A stretch of DNA of 64,000 bases from Combretum micranthum (Eukaryota > Streptophyta > Magnoliopsida > Myrtales > Combretaceae), in the NCBI GenBank assembly GCA_024138025.1, contig JAMXBD010000092.1, positions 496,001 to 560,000 on the forward strand. Direction: 5' to 3'. The notes beneath the pieces were generated by a model, which did not search any database, had not been told where the DNA came from, and saw only the letters and a list, made by a program, of their open reading frames with translations. Of this stretch, positions 35,182 to 45,768 are shown piece after piece. Every line of letters starts with the position of its first letter. Positions within the stretch are counted from its first letter, which is position 1. The position numbers were made by a program, and so were the translations under genes.

Positions 35182-35756
35182 TGTTACAAAGAATGACACG
35201 AGGATCAGAAGCTGTCCTCGGAAACTAGTAGATTACATTTGTACAGCAAAACATTCATAATACACATGGATTCATAGAATAGTTACAGAAAGTAGAGATA
35301 CTCTTGTTGTAATCTGTTAATAAGCATAGTTAACAGAAGAGTAGTTGTTACAGTTCAGTTCTGTTGGACAATAACAGAATACAGTTGTAGATCAACAAGT
35401 AAAGAACGAATATAAATACAAAGTAAGGGAAAAGGGAACTTATTCCCTCCTTTTGCTCATATGATGCTTGCATGGAGTCTGCTGTGACTCGAATAACAGC
35501 CATAGTAACAAACACCTGTGACAAACACATTAAACCAACCAGTTACAATATCTACTATATCATTCGTAGCCAAGTAAACAGGAAATAGAGAATAGCAGAA
35601 GAGATACATGGAGAGAGTTAGGGTTTGAAGCTTACACATAGAAAGCGAGTTAAACACGAGAGGCAGGAGGGTGGAGAGGACTCGAATTAGGGTTAAGAGA
35701 AGTAACAGAGCGGGTTGGAAGTAAGTAGGCCGGGCTGTGAGAGAAGGCCGGTAATA
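35182..35756 (+). repeat. 3' LTR of the chromovirus
   Basis: 575 bp, TGTTACAAAG to GGCCGGTAATA, near-identical to the 5' LTR. The polyprotein end runs to its start: the sequence immediately upstream contains GAAGGGGAG (35168-35176) as a polypurine tract. Confidence 0.9.
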
Positions 35757-36195
35757 CTACATGGCCCCTGAATGTGCTACAACTTTTAGAGCAACAAAAG
35801 AGTCAGATATATACAGCTTTGGAATAGTATCCTTGGAGATTGCTTGTGGAAGAAGAGCAATAGTCCTTTCAGCAGAGGAGGATCGTATTGTATTGGTTGA
35901 ATGGGTAAGGGAACTTTATGGAAGGGGAAAGATCCTAAAAGCAGCGGATCCAAAACTGCTTGAAGAATTTGATGAGCATCAGATGATGCGCTTACTGATT
36001 GTGGGGCTCTGGTGTGGCCATCCCGAGAGCCGTCTTAGGCCTTCCATGAAGCAGGTATATAGCATACTTGATTTTGATGCCGCATTGCCTGATTTCCCTC
36101 CTAAATTCCTCACAGCAACCTATTACCAACCATCCATGAGTTTTGCTCAATTGTACTCAACTTCATCCACAGAAGTCTCAGAGGCAGCTTTATAA
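35757..36195 (+). pseudogene. LecRLK 3' part: kinase C-lobe and C-terminal tail
   Basis: Resumes with the duplicated CTACA (35757-35761) and then MAPECATTF, the APE motif that follows GTKGY. SDIYSFGIVSLEIACGRR is kinase subdomain IX, LRPSMKQV is subdomain XI, and a tail of about 40 residues ends at TAA (36193-36195). This piece is open over 144 codons from an ATG at 35761, but alone it has no ATP or catalytic site. An A/T-rich 3' region with a T15-17 run follows near 36266. Confidence 0.9.
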
Positions 36196-36989
36196 GTCAC
36201 GCCAATACTACATTGTTCTTCCATGAATTCCTCGTGATTTGCAACTTTTCTTTTCTTTTCTTCTGTTTTTTTTTTTTTTTAATGAAACTTTTGATGTAAA
36301 TAATGTTATCAGTCAAAATTATGAATCTAAAATTTTCAGCATTTAGTTAAATACAGAGATAATGTTATGAATTTCGTATAAATTATGATAGTTGGACGCT
36401 TTCTGTCTGTGCACAAACTCCATTTCATTGAATAACAATGCTTGCACAATACGGCATAGAAAAAGAAGAAACAGAATTCCCTTACATATTTTAAACAGCA
36501 ACAAACTTCAGTTCTGTTAACAAGAAGGAAAAAAAATTGCAGTATTTATCTCTACATCAACAGACTAATTTATCTGGATAACTTAAAGATTTTCCGACCG
36601 TGAAGCGTGATTGAGGAACGACTAAATAAATCTCTTCAATTGTTTGAAGGGGGTAAATGAGCATCTTCATTTCTGTTCTTGTCTCGCAGTTAGTATATGA
36701 GGGAGGTGAACAAGTGAAAAAAAGTAGAATTAATTTAAATGGCGTAAAATTAGCAATCCGTTGCCAATTGCTAAACATGATTTTTAAATTCAAAGCTACC
36801 AAGTACCAAATAAATATATCGATTTCCCACCAAACAAGACATCTTTATGGTCATTTCAATCTATACAGTGAAAACATGGAAACAAAATTCAAAAGAAAAT
36901 ATGTAGAAGAGTATAAAATTGCTTTTCAACTTTAATATAAACTTTTCGTTTTCCCATTACCATCTATCACTTCATCCTTTTCTGAGTTC
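36196..36989. other. Downstream of the lectin kinase; possible unrecognised minus-strand exon
   Basis: An A/T-rich 3' region with a T run (36266-36281). On the minus strand 36557-36802 is open, ending VGKSLSYPDKLVC, with a possible acceptor (CTGCGAG before ACAAGAACAG, about 36690) that would make a 45-codon terminal exon. I recognise no family and no other exon, so this is not called as a gene. Confidence 0.4.
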
Positions 36990-37690
36990 TTCCTTTATGC
37001 TTAAATACAAGCATCAGTAACAATTGTCTACTGAGTTCTTCCTTTGTGCTTATTGACATGACCATGTGATAATTCAAGTGAATATTGATCCACTTCAATG
37101 TCTGAGGACACATTGTGGACATATAATTTCCTTTTTCTTCTGCTTTCTGCTGGTGAATTCTGAGATTATGAGAGCATACATATCCCTCAAAAAATTGATG
37201 AAAAATATCCTTACTGTATGTTTCTAGACTAGATTTTACTGTATGTGAGCTGTAATGTTATAGCAATTTCTGAAATTTTTTAGAACTGTCATTCCATTCT
37301 CAGGATACATTATAACAACAATTTAGATGCTATATGCTTGCTTCTTTCCCAGATTGATGTAGATTAACCATTCAGTCGGGTTCGAGACGAGGCAGTATCC
37401 ATTCCCCTTTGCAACTCTCTACAAAAATGGAACTGTCAATTTATATGGTTTCATCATTCTTAGTTACCCACGATTGCATTATAAGTCGCATTTATCTCCA
37501 TGTATAAACTGTTCCAAAAGCTCCATAGTCGCGAATTCAATGTGCCGTTTCACAGGTGGGCTATAACTGAAACCTTGGCATACCCCACTGAAGGGTTCTG
37601 AACAAATTCTTGGAAGACGAGATTCTTTGGATGAAACTGTTTCTGAAAAAACAAGAAACTGGGCCATATCTGCAAATACTCCACCACTCA
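36990..37690 (+). repeat. SAUR-associated unit, diverged copy D
   Basis: 36995-37390 aligns with 10310-10470 joined to 12165-12390 (copy A). It shares GTAACAATTGTCTACTGAG, an ACCATGTGAT motif (37071-37080), the GTATGTGAGCTGTAATGTTATAG-like stretch, CCCAGATTGATGTAGATTAACC and CATTCAGTCGG. It lacks the copia LTR present to the left of copies A and B, so it keeps the pre-insertion state. After about 37395 unrelated DNA intervenes, and a short match (AACAAGAAACTGGGCCATAT, about 37650) returns. No SAUR coding part is present. Confidence 0.7.
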
Positions 37691-37691
37691 A
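37479..37691 (-). pseudogene. Unrecognised open frame, possible gene fragment
   Basis: 70 codons ending KRHIEFATMELLEQFIHGDKCDL-type sequence. The composition is protein-like (balanced, no low complexity) and its 37395-37640 part is the insert that separates two blocks of unit D. I recognise no domain. It may be a captured exon or chance; no start context or splice sites support a full gene. Confidence 0.25.
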
Positions 37692-38166
37692 TCCACATTT
37701 TCAGATATCACTTGCGGTTGCCGGTTATGCAAGGTAATTAATATGGTTAGAAGGGTTCCATAGGCACCAACAAAATGATGATGTATTGCAAATCAAATGG
37801 CGGATGATTATGTAATAAAGGAAAAGTCCGCCTTCTCCACAATACCGTGCCATAGGCACTAACACAATGAGCACGCCCACTTGCATCCAAACATGTTGTC
37901 TTCTCAACAACAAATTTTGCTTTAGCCACCAAAATGACTAAGATTCAATCTAATTAGGAAAAGACCCTAACAAAAACCCCCTTCTTCAAAGATTCTTGCA
38001 CAATAAAATGAAATAAATATAACAACTCACAGTATAGTTACAAGTTTATGCTTTTAATCTAATGATTATGTTGCGAATCTTTCACACAATAAAACATCCG
38101 TAAATGCAACTTTTAACTTTGATATTAATGTTTTAGACTACGCAATCGAAGAAAACACAATCATAT
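37691..38166. other. Intergenic DNA, nothing recognised
   Basis: Short overlapping minus-strand frames (37725-37932) share a GCACCAACA...ATAGGCAC theme and show no protein family. The copia target duplication CATAT (38162-38166) ends this stretch. Confidence 0.5.
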
Positions 38167-38754
38167 TACTAGATATGTGACCCAAATTCTTTGAAAGCTG
38201 CCAGTTATGATGCCTACGCCACCTGCTTTGGGATTTACACCACTGGCCTTGGGGTTGGCATTGAATTCTTCTTCAATTTGAAAATTATTTCCAAGAGCAT
38301 AATTTGTTGTAAGCCGGCAGCCGCTGCCGGCTTATGGTTTGTACTCCACCAACCTTGAAGCCAGTGTTAAAGAATCAGATTTTGTAGTTGTTGAAGGTAG
38401 GTTCAAAGCCACTGACCTTCATCCTTAATGCCACTGGTCTTTATTCACAAAGCTGTCGGCCTATGGCCAGCATTGGACTAAAATTCGTGACTTTTCGCAT
38501 GTCGACTTGTGTGTCGAATCATACGACATTAATACATGTTTGCGTATCGTTTTTAGGGTTCATGTGTGATTCATATTGATTGGGTCTCATGTACACATAT
38601 CCTCTTATACTCCATCAACACTAGTGGATTTTGCTCTCTCCTCTGCCTGTGGTTTTTCCCACAAGGGTTCTCAAGTAAAATCTTATGTTTTCTTTAATTT
38701 TCTTCTCTTTTTTTTTTTTTGTTTTCCATTGTTTGTTTTATTTAGATCATAACA
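38167..38754 (+). repeat. 5' LTR of the 38-45 kb copia
   Basis: 588 bp, starting TACTAGATATGTGACC (TGTTGGATATGTGACC in the better-kept right copy) and ending ATCATAACA. It contains a perfect 23-base odd palindrome, AAGCCGGCAGCCGCTGCCGG then CTT (38311-38333; 11-base arms around a central C), with two GCCGGC sites. Confidence 0.8.
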
Positions 38755-38829
38755 AGTGGAATCAAAGCCAAAAGTTTGGTATTTTATGTCTTCTCTACAA
38801 AGGCAATAGTGAAGTATGACATTCCTTTG

Positions 38830-39590
38830 TTGGATCGAAGCATAAGATTTTCTCTATGCCAGGTCAAGATGTAAGCGGTGTTAGCACAGGTGGATTTGGA
38901 TGATGTGTTGTTAGGGTTTGACAAGATGCTTGCATCTTGGTCACTAGAAGAAAAATCGCATAAACATCGTAAAGCCTTTTCTCAAATTCATCTTCATTCA
39001 TCGAATCAGATTTTGTAAGATAGGTTGAAGGAGAAGATAGCTGCTGGTTATGGTTGAAATTGGAGCAGTTATGTATGATAAAGAGTCTGGCCAGTAAATT
39101 ACATCTGAAGAAGCAACTATATTCACACAAGTTGACAGAAAGGCGAGTCTCTAGAAGATCACTTAACCATCTTTAAGGAAATTGCTTCTGATTTAGAAAC
39201 TTTGGAGGTTAAGTATGATGAAGAGGATTTAGCTTTAATTTTGTTGTGTTAGCTACCTCCTTATTCAAATTGTAGAGACACAATTTTGTATAGTCGCAAT
39301 TCTCTTACCATGGAAGAGTTGTATGATGCTTTAGCGTCCTTTGAGAAGATGAAACACTTAGTAATTAGATCCAAGCGTAAGCAGAGGGTCTTATTTCTCA
39401 TGGTAGGAATCAAGAACGCAATTCTAGTAATTCAAAGGGAAGGTCAAAGTCTTCAAATAAAGATAAAATATGTAGGCATTGTAAGAAGAAAGAACACATT
39501 AAATCACAATGCTATAAATTGTAAAACAAGAATAAGAGATCTACTAAAAATTAGAAGGGAAACAACCAGAAAAGTTAGGTGAAGCTGAGG
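38830..39590 (+). pseudogene. copia gag remnant
   Basis: The gag core can be followed across frames: VDLDDVLLGFDKM (about 38890-38930), a KLEQLCMIKSL block (about 39057), the LEDHLTIFKEIASDLETLEV segment (about 39150-39210) and an open stretch 39286-39582 (SLTMEELYDALASFEKMKHL). A knuckle of the type CRHCKKKEHIKSQC is at about 39472-39513. Several stops. Confidence 0.75.
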
Positions 39591-39654
39591 TAACTAAAGA
39601 CCACAGTTGTGGTGAACTTCTTATAACTTCTAATGATGATCCTCAATCCAACGA

Positions 39655-40960
39655 GGATTGAATTCTAGATTTTAGTTGTACCTTTCATATGTGTCCCAAT
39701 TGGGACTAGTTTTCAACATATGAAAAGGTTTTCAAAAGTATTGTCCTATTAGGAAATAATGTTTCTTGCAGGTTTGCAGGCATTGGCACTATGAAAATCA
39801 AAATGTTTAATAGTGTTTTCAAGACTCTTGGAGATGTGAGACATCTTCCTGACTTGAATAGAAATTTAATTTCTTTGAGTACTCTTGATACTAAAGTGTA
39901 CGAATACACTAGTAAAGGTAGAGTTCTAAAGATCGGTAAAGAATCTCTTATGGTGATGAAGGGGTAGAAAAAGACTACTAACTTATATGTTTTACAGGGT
40001 TCTGTTATTGCAGGTGATGCAGCTGTCACTTCTTCTCTGTTAGATGAGGATGCTATTAGACTTTGGCATATGCGTCTAGGGCACATGAGTGAAGTTGGAA
40101 TGGCTAAATTGAGCAAAAGAGGACTCCTTGATGGTAAGGCATTAGTAAGTTGAAGTTCTATGAACACTATGTCTTTAGGAAGCAAAAAAGAGTCAGATTC
40201 ACCACAGGTACTTATAATATAAATAGTACTTTAGATTATCTCCATTTTGATCTTTGGAGGCCATTTAGAGTGCCTTCAAGTGGAGGTGGTATCTACATGC
40301 TAACCATTATAAATGATTTCTCCAGAAGAGTTTGGGTATTTTTCTTAAAGCAGAAAAGTGATATTTTACCCACATTCTAGGAGTGGAAGACGATGATTGA
40401 GAAACAAACTGGGAAGCAGGTATACCATCTTCGCATTGATAATGGCCTTGAATTTTGTTCTAATGATTTCAATGTTTTGTGCAAATCATAGGGAATTGTG
40501 AGGCATCTAACGGTTCCTAATACACCTCAACAAAACGGGATAGTTGAAAGGATGAACAGAACGATTATGGAGAAAGTCATATGTATGCTTTCTAATGCTT
40601 AGTTACTGAAATCATTCTAGGTTGAAGCAGCTTCTATAGCATGTTATTTGGTTAACAGGTTTTCATCTACAGCTATCGAGAAGAAGACTCTACTAGATGT
40701 ATGGTCTGATACTTCTGCTGATTATTTGAGTTGAAAATTTTTTATTGTCCTGCATATGCTCGTGTAGATAATAGGAAGCTTGAGCCAATATCTCTGAAGT
40801 GCATACTCCTTGGTTTTAAACCAAGTATCAAGGGACATAAATCGTGCTATCTTGAATTGAAGAAATTCATTATTAGTAGATATGTGATTTTTGATGAGAT
40901 AGTGATGCTATCTAACTTGTCTTCTAACACTTCATCTGATAAAGTATAGTAGAAATCAAG
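39655..40960 (+). pseudogene. copia protease and integrase remnant
   Basis: The protease site is decayed: the expected D-S/T-G reads D-F-S at about 39668. GAG-pre-integrase: LWHMRLGHMSEVGM (about 40063-40105). Integrase: LDYLHFDLWRPF (first Asp region, about 40235), INDFSRRVWVFFLKQKSD, RIDNGLEFCSNDF (second Asp, about 40433) and TPQQNGIVERMNRT (Glu, about 40522-40563). The 40731-40949 frame is the integrase C-terminal zone (ISLKCILLGFKP). Stops at 40378-40380, 40488-40490 and elsewhere. Confidence 0.8.
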
Positions 40961-41209
40961 CATGCAGGTGGAGTTTTAGATTGATTCAGGTTCTACATTA
41001 GAGACTACATCTCAGCCTAGATTATAGACATAGATTAGTTTTATCTCTACACCACCACTGGAGCAATGTTCCATTACTAGAGATAGACCTAGGAGAGAAT
41101 TCAAGCCTCGTCAAATATATGCAAAGGAAAATCTTGTTACTCATGCACTCAATGTTGTAGAGGATATTGATTCAAATCAAGAGCCATCTACTTACTTAGA
41201 AACTGTGAA

Positions 41210-42741
41210 TTATGATAATTCTGGTAAGTAGATGATTGCAATGCAGGATGAGATGGAATCCCTTTATACCAATGGCACTTAGGATTTAGTGAAGCTTCCT
41301 AAAGGAAAGAAGACTGTTCGGTGTAAATGGGTATTCAACAGAAAGAAGGAACAAAAAGAATTGAAGAACCCAGATACAAGGCAAGACTTGGTTCAAAGGG
41401 CTATACTCAGATATCAAGTATTGATTTCACTGATGTGTTTTCTCTTACTGTAAAACACAGCTCAATTCGAGTATTACTTGGTATTGTAGCTTTGTAAGGT
41501 CTTGATCTTGAACAGTTGGATGTGAAGATAACTTTCTTATATGGAGAGCTTGATGAAGATATACATACAATAGCCAGAGGGCTTTATGGTCTCAGGAAAG
41601 GAGGGCTTTGTGGTCTTAGGAAAGGAAGATCATGTTTACATGTTAAAGATGTCGCTTTATGGCTTGAAACAGTCACCTAGGCAATGGTACAAGAGGTTTG
41701 ACTCATTCATCACTTCTCATGATTTCAAGAGAAGTAATTTTGATAGCTGTGTCTATTTCAAGAAATGTAAAGATGGGTCTTTTGTATATCTACTATTGTA
41801 TATTGATGACATGTTGACTGCAGCCAAAGATAGAGGAGAAATTGAAAAGGTTAAAAATTAATAGAGTATAGAGTTTGAAATAAAAGACTTGGGAGCAACA
41901 AAGAAGATACTTGGGATGGAAATTCTAAGAGATAGAAAAGCAGGTACATTGCATCTCAATAAGAAGGACGTACTTTGAGAAGATTCTATGCATGTTTAAT
42001 ATGATGAATGCTAAGTCTGTTAATATACCTTCAGCAACACATTTCAGACTTTTCGTTTGCTTTATCTCCATAGTCAGATGATGAAGTTAAATGTCAAGAG
42101 TTCCATATTCTAGTGCTATAGGATTTCTTATATATGCGGTCGGTACTCATCCAAATTTGTCATATGCTATGAGTGTTGTTAACAGGTATATGGAAAATCC
42201 TAGTAAACAAACATTAGAGAGAAATTCAGTGGATTTTCATATACTTAAGAGATATTACTAATCTTTGTCTACAATTTAAAATTATTGGCTTTGTAGATTC
42301 TGATTTTCCTGAATATTTGGATAATAGAAGATCTCTCGCAGGTTATATTTTTACACTTGGTGGCTATGCTACAAGTTGGAAAGCCACTTTACAAGATGCA
42401 GTTGCTCTATCCAAAATTGAAGCTAAATACATGGCCATCATAGAAGCTTTTAAGGAAGCTATTTGGTTAAAAAGGTTATTTAGGGAATTCAGTGATAACT
42501 AAAGACTGTAACAGTCTTTTGCGGTAGTCAGAGTGCAATTTACCTCACTAAAGATCAGATGTATCATGAGAGGATGAAGCACATTAATGTCAAGTATCAT
42601 TTCGTTCGTGATGTTGTTGCTGATGGTGACATTGCTGTGAGCAAAGTCAATACCCAGGATAACCCTGCTAATATGGTAACAAAGCTAGTTCCTATAGCCA
42701 AGTTTAAGCATTATGCGGACTTGATTGGTGTTGATTGTTGA
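41210..42741 (+). pseudogene. copia reverse transcriptase and RNase H remnant
   Basis: The RT entry MIAMQDEMESLYTNGT (about 41232) and a KGKKTVRCKWVF block are followed by a small local duplication (CTTTATGGTCTCAGGAAAGGAGGG / CTTTGTGGTCTTAGGAAAGGA, 41581-41628). The frame 41586-41861 holds SLYGLKQSPRQWYKRFDSFI and the polymerase box YIDD (about 41800-41811). RNase H pieces: DNRRSLAGYIFTLGGYATSW (42320-42378) and [17 protein letters not shown] (42568-42618). The frame ends at TGA 42739-42741. Confidence 0.82.
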
Positions 42742-42846
42742 TTAATCCCCTTTAGGAGTTTGTGGAAGAGGAGAATGATTAGTTGTTTGTGTTGAAGATT
42801 GAAGCTTGTGTTCATTTTGCTTCTGAATTTATGTTGAGGTGGAGAT

Positions 42847-45768
42847 TGTTGGATATGTGACCTAAATTCTTTAAAAGTTGTTGGTTCTGATGCCTACACC
42901 GCCAACTCTGGGATTTACACTGCCAGCTTTGAAGTCTTCTTCAATTTGAAAATCATTTTCGAGAGTATGGTTTGTTGTAGGCCGACTCAAAGCTACCGGC
43001 CTACATCTCAATGTTGTCGTCCTATCATATGTACCCTACCGGCCTTGAAGCCAATGTTGAAGAATCAAATTATATGGTTGTTGAAGGCTAGCTCAAAGCT
43101 GCCAACCTTTATTCATAAAGCCGTCGGACTAAAATTTATGGCTTTTCACATGCTGACCTATGTGTTGGCTCACATAACATTTGTAACATACGGATTAAAT
43201 GAACATAAGTGAACTATAACATGATATGAGATGAGAGAAAAATCTAAAAAACAAGTTAAGAGAATTAAGTTTTTTATTTTGGAAAGTTTTATTGAAGATG
43301 TACATGTCTACAATTTTTTACAGATGTAACACCGGCATCTGGAAGGGGAACACCACCGGCGTAGAGGCGACGTAGGTTGTGTACAGTACTGAATTCTTAA
43401 ACGATGGAGTTAAATGTCGGAGTGTGTGTGTGTGTGTATGTGTGTGTGTGTGTGTTTTGCCAGTGTTGAAGTTGGGCAGAATGCTTTTGTCTAACACTTG
43501 AGTCAAACGCCACCGGCGTTGTCTTAGGTTTTGTCGGTGTTTGATGTTTTGAAAAACATGAAAGATTTTTGTTGCACATCGAACGCCGTCTCCTGGGGAT
43601 CCTACATTGCCGGCATAGGAATTTAATTTATCGGCGTAGGAGTGAAATTCTATAAATATGCATGCAAGTTGTATAGTTTTACAGAAGTTTTTCTTTCGTG
43701 TTTTTCCTTCATGAGAGAAAGAAGTCTAGTTGTTCTTCGTCTTCTAGTGTAGAATCTTCATCTTAAGGCGAATTTGATCAAAGGTGAGTGATCCTAATCC
43801 ATCTACAACCTATATTCTCGGATTTATGCATGATCTCTTAGGGTTTTATGGATATTCTTCAAGGAAAACCTGGGAAAGCATTAGATCTTGGGTTTAATCT
43901 AATCTTATTGGATGATGAGTTGGTTTTGTGGTCTGATCAAGTAAGTATAATGTTCTCCTACATGTTCCATACGAATTGCATGCATGTTCCTTAGGTTTTG
44001 GTTGGTTTTTGCATGAAGATCCTTGTGAGGAAACCCTAGCACATGTTGGGATCCATGATTGGTGAATGCAAGTCGGGTTTTAGCAATCCAAATCCATAAG
44101 TTTATCTCCTCTATGATGGATTCAAACAAAATACGAGTTAAACAATCCTTATACGTTCTTATTGATATGCAAATCTAGGGTTTTTATGAAATATTCGGTA
44201 TTTGTGGAGTTTTGTACGATTCATTGTTGTTCTTGAGGATTTTTGTGGAGTTTAATCGAAGTAGATGGTACGGATATTGAAGATTTCTTGTCAGGTTAGG
44301 GTTTTTTGAGAATTCATGTCTGTTAGGATATATTGATAACGTGTTTATATCTGTTGATATATGTATATATGTTGTAACAGGATATTTGGAGATTGTGGAA
44401 TCGTTGTTGGTGTTGATATAGGAGTTTGTGGAGTTCGGGTTGTCTTTGTTGTTGTTGATATTGGATTTGAGAATTTGAGTTGTATTCCTAAATTTGAGAA
44501 AGGTACGACCAATCCCTGCTTGTTGTTTTTGCTTGTAAGATTAGTATTGTTTAATTGGTTATAAGGATAGAACTTCATAATAAACTTAATTCTATTCGGC
44601 TTAATAATTGTCCGCTTGGTTGTCCTTGACTTTGACCAGTAAAGACCTGGTAGACAGTGATACTGATGAGACACCCTAATGATCTTAGTGTGAGGTTATC
44701 CCTAGTGGACTCGTGCTTTGATATGATTCCAATAGAATTAGGGGGAAACGGGGATGTTTGGTGAGTATCCACTCATCCATATATGTATAGAATTACCTTA
44801 TTTTCAAAGAGTTGGTTGTTTTTAAAGAGGATTCTAAGTTACTTCGAGTACGAGACTAAAGTATATATAGTTCTGAACTGTGTTGATTTGTTCGCTATAA
44901 AAAGATAATAAACTGAATGCTTAAATTAGACTAAGTGCATTTGATATATATACCTATTACATGTGCATTTGCATTTGCTTTTGCTTTTAAGGATTAGAAT
45001 TATCGTACTGAGCTTCACAGCTCACTTTTTAAAATTTCAAGTAAAAGTGATGAAAACATTGTATATGATCTTTCAGGTTATGATTTGATCTTTGATCAAG
45101 GAGATGGCAATAGTACACCTGACTATCCAGCTGAGAGTTAGACTTGTTGATTATAGGTTCATGGAAGAAAAGAAGTGTCTAGATACGTTGAAGACTTGAT
45201 TTTGCTGTATTTTGCTTATTATTATGTTTTATGAACAGTTATTGGATCATTTGTTGTTGGAAGACTAAGTTGTAAATGAAGGATTTCTCTTATAGACAGT
45301 TTTAGTTTTTATGTTGGACTGTTGGCTTGTGGTTATGCCAATTAGGATTTTTGTATGCTAAAAAGGAATGTTATGAAGTATACTTATGTTTCTAGGTTAT
45401 ACAGGTTGTGTTGAGTATACAATGAGATACCCTATGTGTGCGTTTACAGGTGATATGTGTAAATTTATGGATATTAGAACCTTAGCACGTCCTATTCAAA
45501 AGATGACACGTGGTGTGTTGTAATGTCTTATTTTAGAGCATTACAATATATACATGTTTGTGTGTTGTTTTTAGGGTTCATGTGTGATTCATATTGATTG
45601 GGTTTCTTGTACACATATCCTCTTGTACTCTTTCTTCAACACTAATGGATTTTTCTCTCTTCTCTGTCCATGGTTTTTTCTCGCAAGGGTTTCCACGTAA
45701 AATCTTATGTGTTCTTTAATTTTTTTTGTTTTGTTTTTGCCATTGTTTATTTTATTTAGATCATAACA
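42847..45768 (+). repeat. 3' LTR of the 38-45 kb copia, split by a solo LTR
   Basis: Parts 42847-43181 and 45546-45768 together match the 588-bp left LTR (GCCGACTCAAAGCTACCGGCC region, then GTTTTTAGGGTTCATGTGTG resuming at 45568). The GC palindrome of the left LTR has decayed here. Confidence 0.8.
43182..45545 (+). repeat. Solo LTR (2.36 kb) of the 47-53 kb gypsy-type family
   Basis: TGTAACATACGG start, GAGCATTACA end, inserted in the copia right LTR. It aligns in reverse complement with 51197-53417 over its whole length (for example AGATACCCTATGTGTG near 45430 against the 51310 region, and the shared serine/threonine-coding repeats). TATA box TATAAATATG at 43651-43660, 469 bases from the start. 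It contains a (GT)n run (43421-43453) and an ACA/ACC-rich stretch. With no internal region or partner LTR adjoining, it is best read as a solo LTR left by recombination. A clean 5-bp target duplication is not visible (ACATT / ATATA). Confidence 0.75.

Larger units (their letters stand above)
23230..35756 (+). mobile_element. Chromovirus-type Ty3/gypsy retrotransposon (Reina-like), itself interrupted
   Basis: LTRs 23230-23811 and 35182-35756; 5-bp target duplication CTACA (23225-23229 and 35757-35761) in a kinase exon. Without the nested element (6.8 kb) it is about 5.7 kb, with gag, protease, RT, RNase H, integrase and a C-terminal chromodomain in gypsy order. The chromodomain and modest size fit the Reina side of the chromoviruses. 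Coding is broken by five in-frame stops and several frameshifts. The LTRs differ by about nine substitutions plus a 7-bp tandem duplication (TAACAGT) in the left copy, roughly 1.6%, so the insertion is fairly recent. LTRs begin TG but end TA, not the usual CA. Confidence 0.93.
21608..36195 (+). pseudogene. L-type lectin receptor-like kinase, split by nested retrotransposons
   Basis: Members of this family are plasma-membrane receptors with an extracellular legume-lectin domain and a cytoplasmic Ser/Thr kinase, mostly acting in defence. Parts in order: signal peptide, lectin domain, one transmembrane helix, kinase. The coding sequence is 21608-21960, 22078-23229 and, after a 12.5-kb insertion, 35757-36195, ending TAA. 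Kinase landmarks: P-loop LGEGGFGGVY (22747-22776), the invariant Lys codon (22815-22817), HRDIKSSN (from 23094), DFG (23154-23162), then MAPE directly after the insertion. Two single-base losses are inferred, at about 22664 (between the juxtamembrane region and FSYGDL) and at about 22786 (after YSGF). Without the insertion and with both shifts mended the length would be normal for the family, roughly 640-660 residues. The insertion alone separates the activation loop from the C-lobe, so no working kinase can be made. Confidence 0.93.
38167..45768 (+). mobile_element. Degenerate Ty1/copia retrotransposon with interrupted 3' LTR
   Basis: The left LTR is 38167-38754; the right LTR is 42847-45768 and is interrupted by a 2.36-kb solo LTR (43182-45545). 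Target duplications are CATAT (38162-38166) and CATAC (45769-45773), 4 of 5 matching. A mutated tRNA-Met primer site (TGGAATCAAAGCC, 38757-38769) lies just inside the left LTR, and a polypurine-like GAGGTGGAGAT just before the right. Domains in copia order: gag (about 38830-39600), knuckle, protease, integrase (39980-40720), RT (41210-41860) and RNase H (42270-42741). Dozens of stops and shifts. LTRs are clearly diverged, so it is old. Confidence 0.9.

Noticed and set aside
43421..43453. (GT)n run as a possible regulatory element
   Set aside because: An ordinary microsatellite inside a solo LTR; its Thr/His-rich translations on the minus strand are not genes.
43177..45550. Target-site duplication for the solo LTR
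   Set aside because: Flanks ACATT and ATATA match at only three of five places; comparison with the intact LTR does not settle the boundary.
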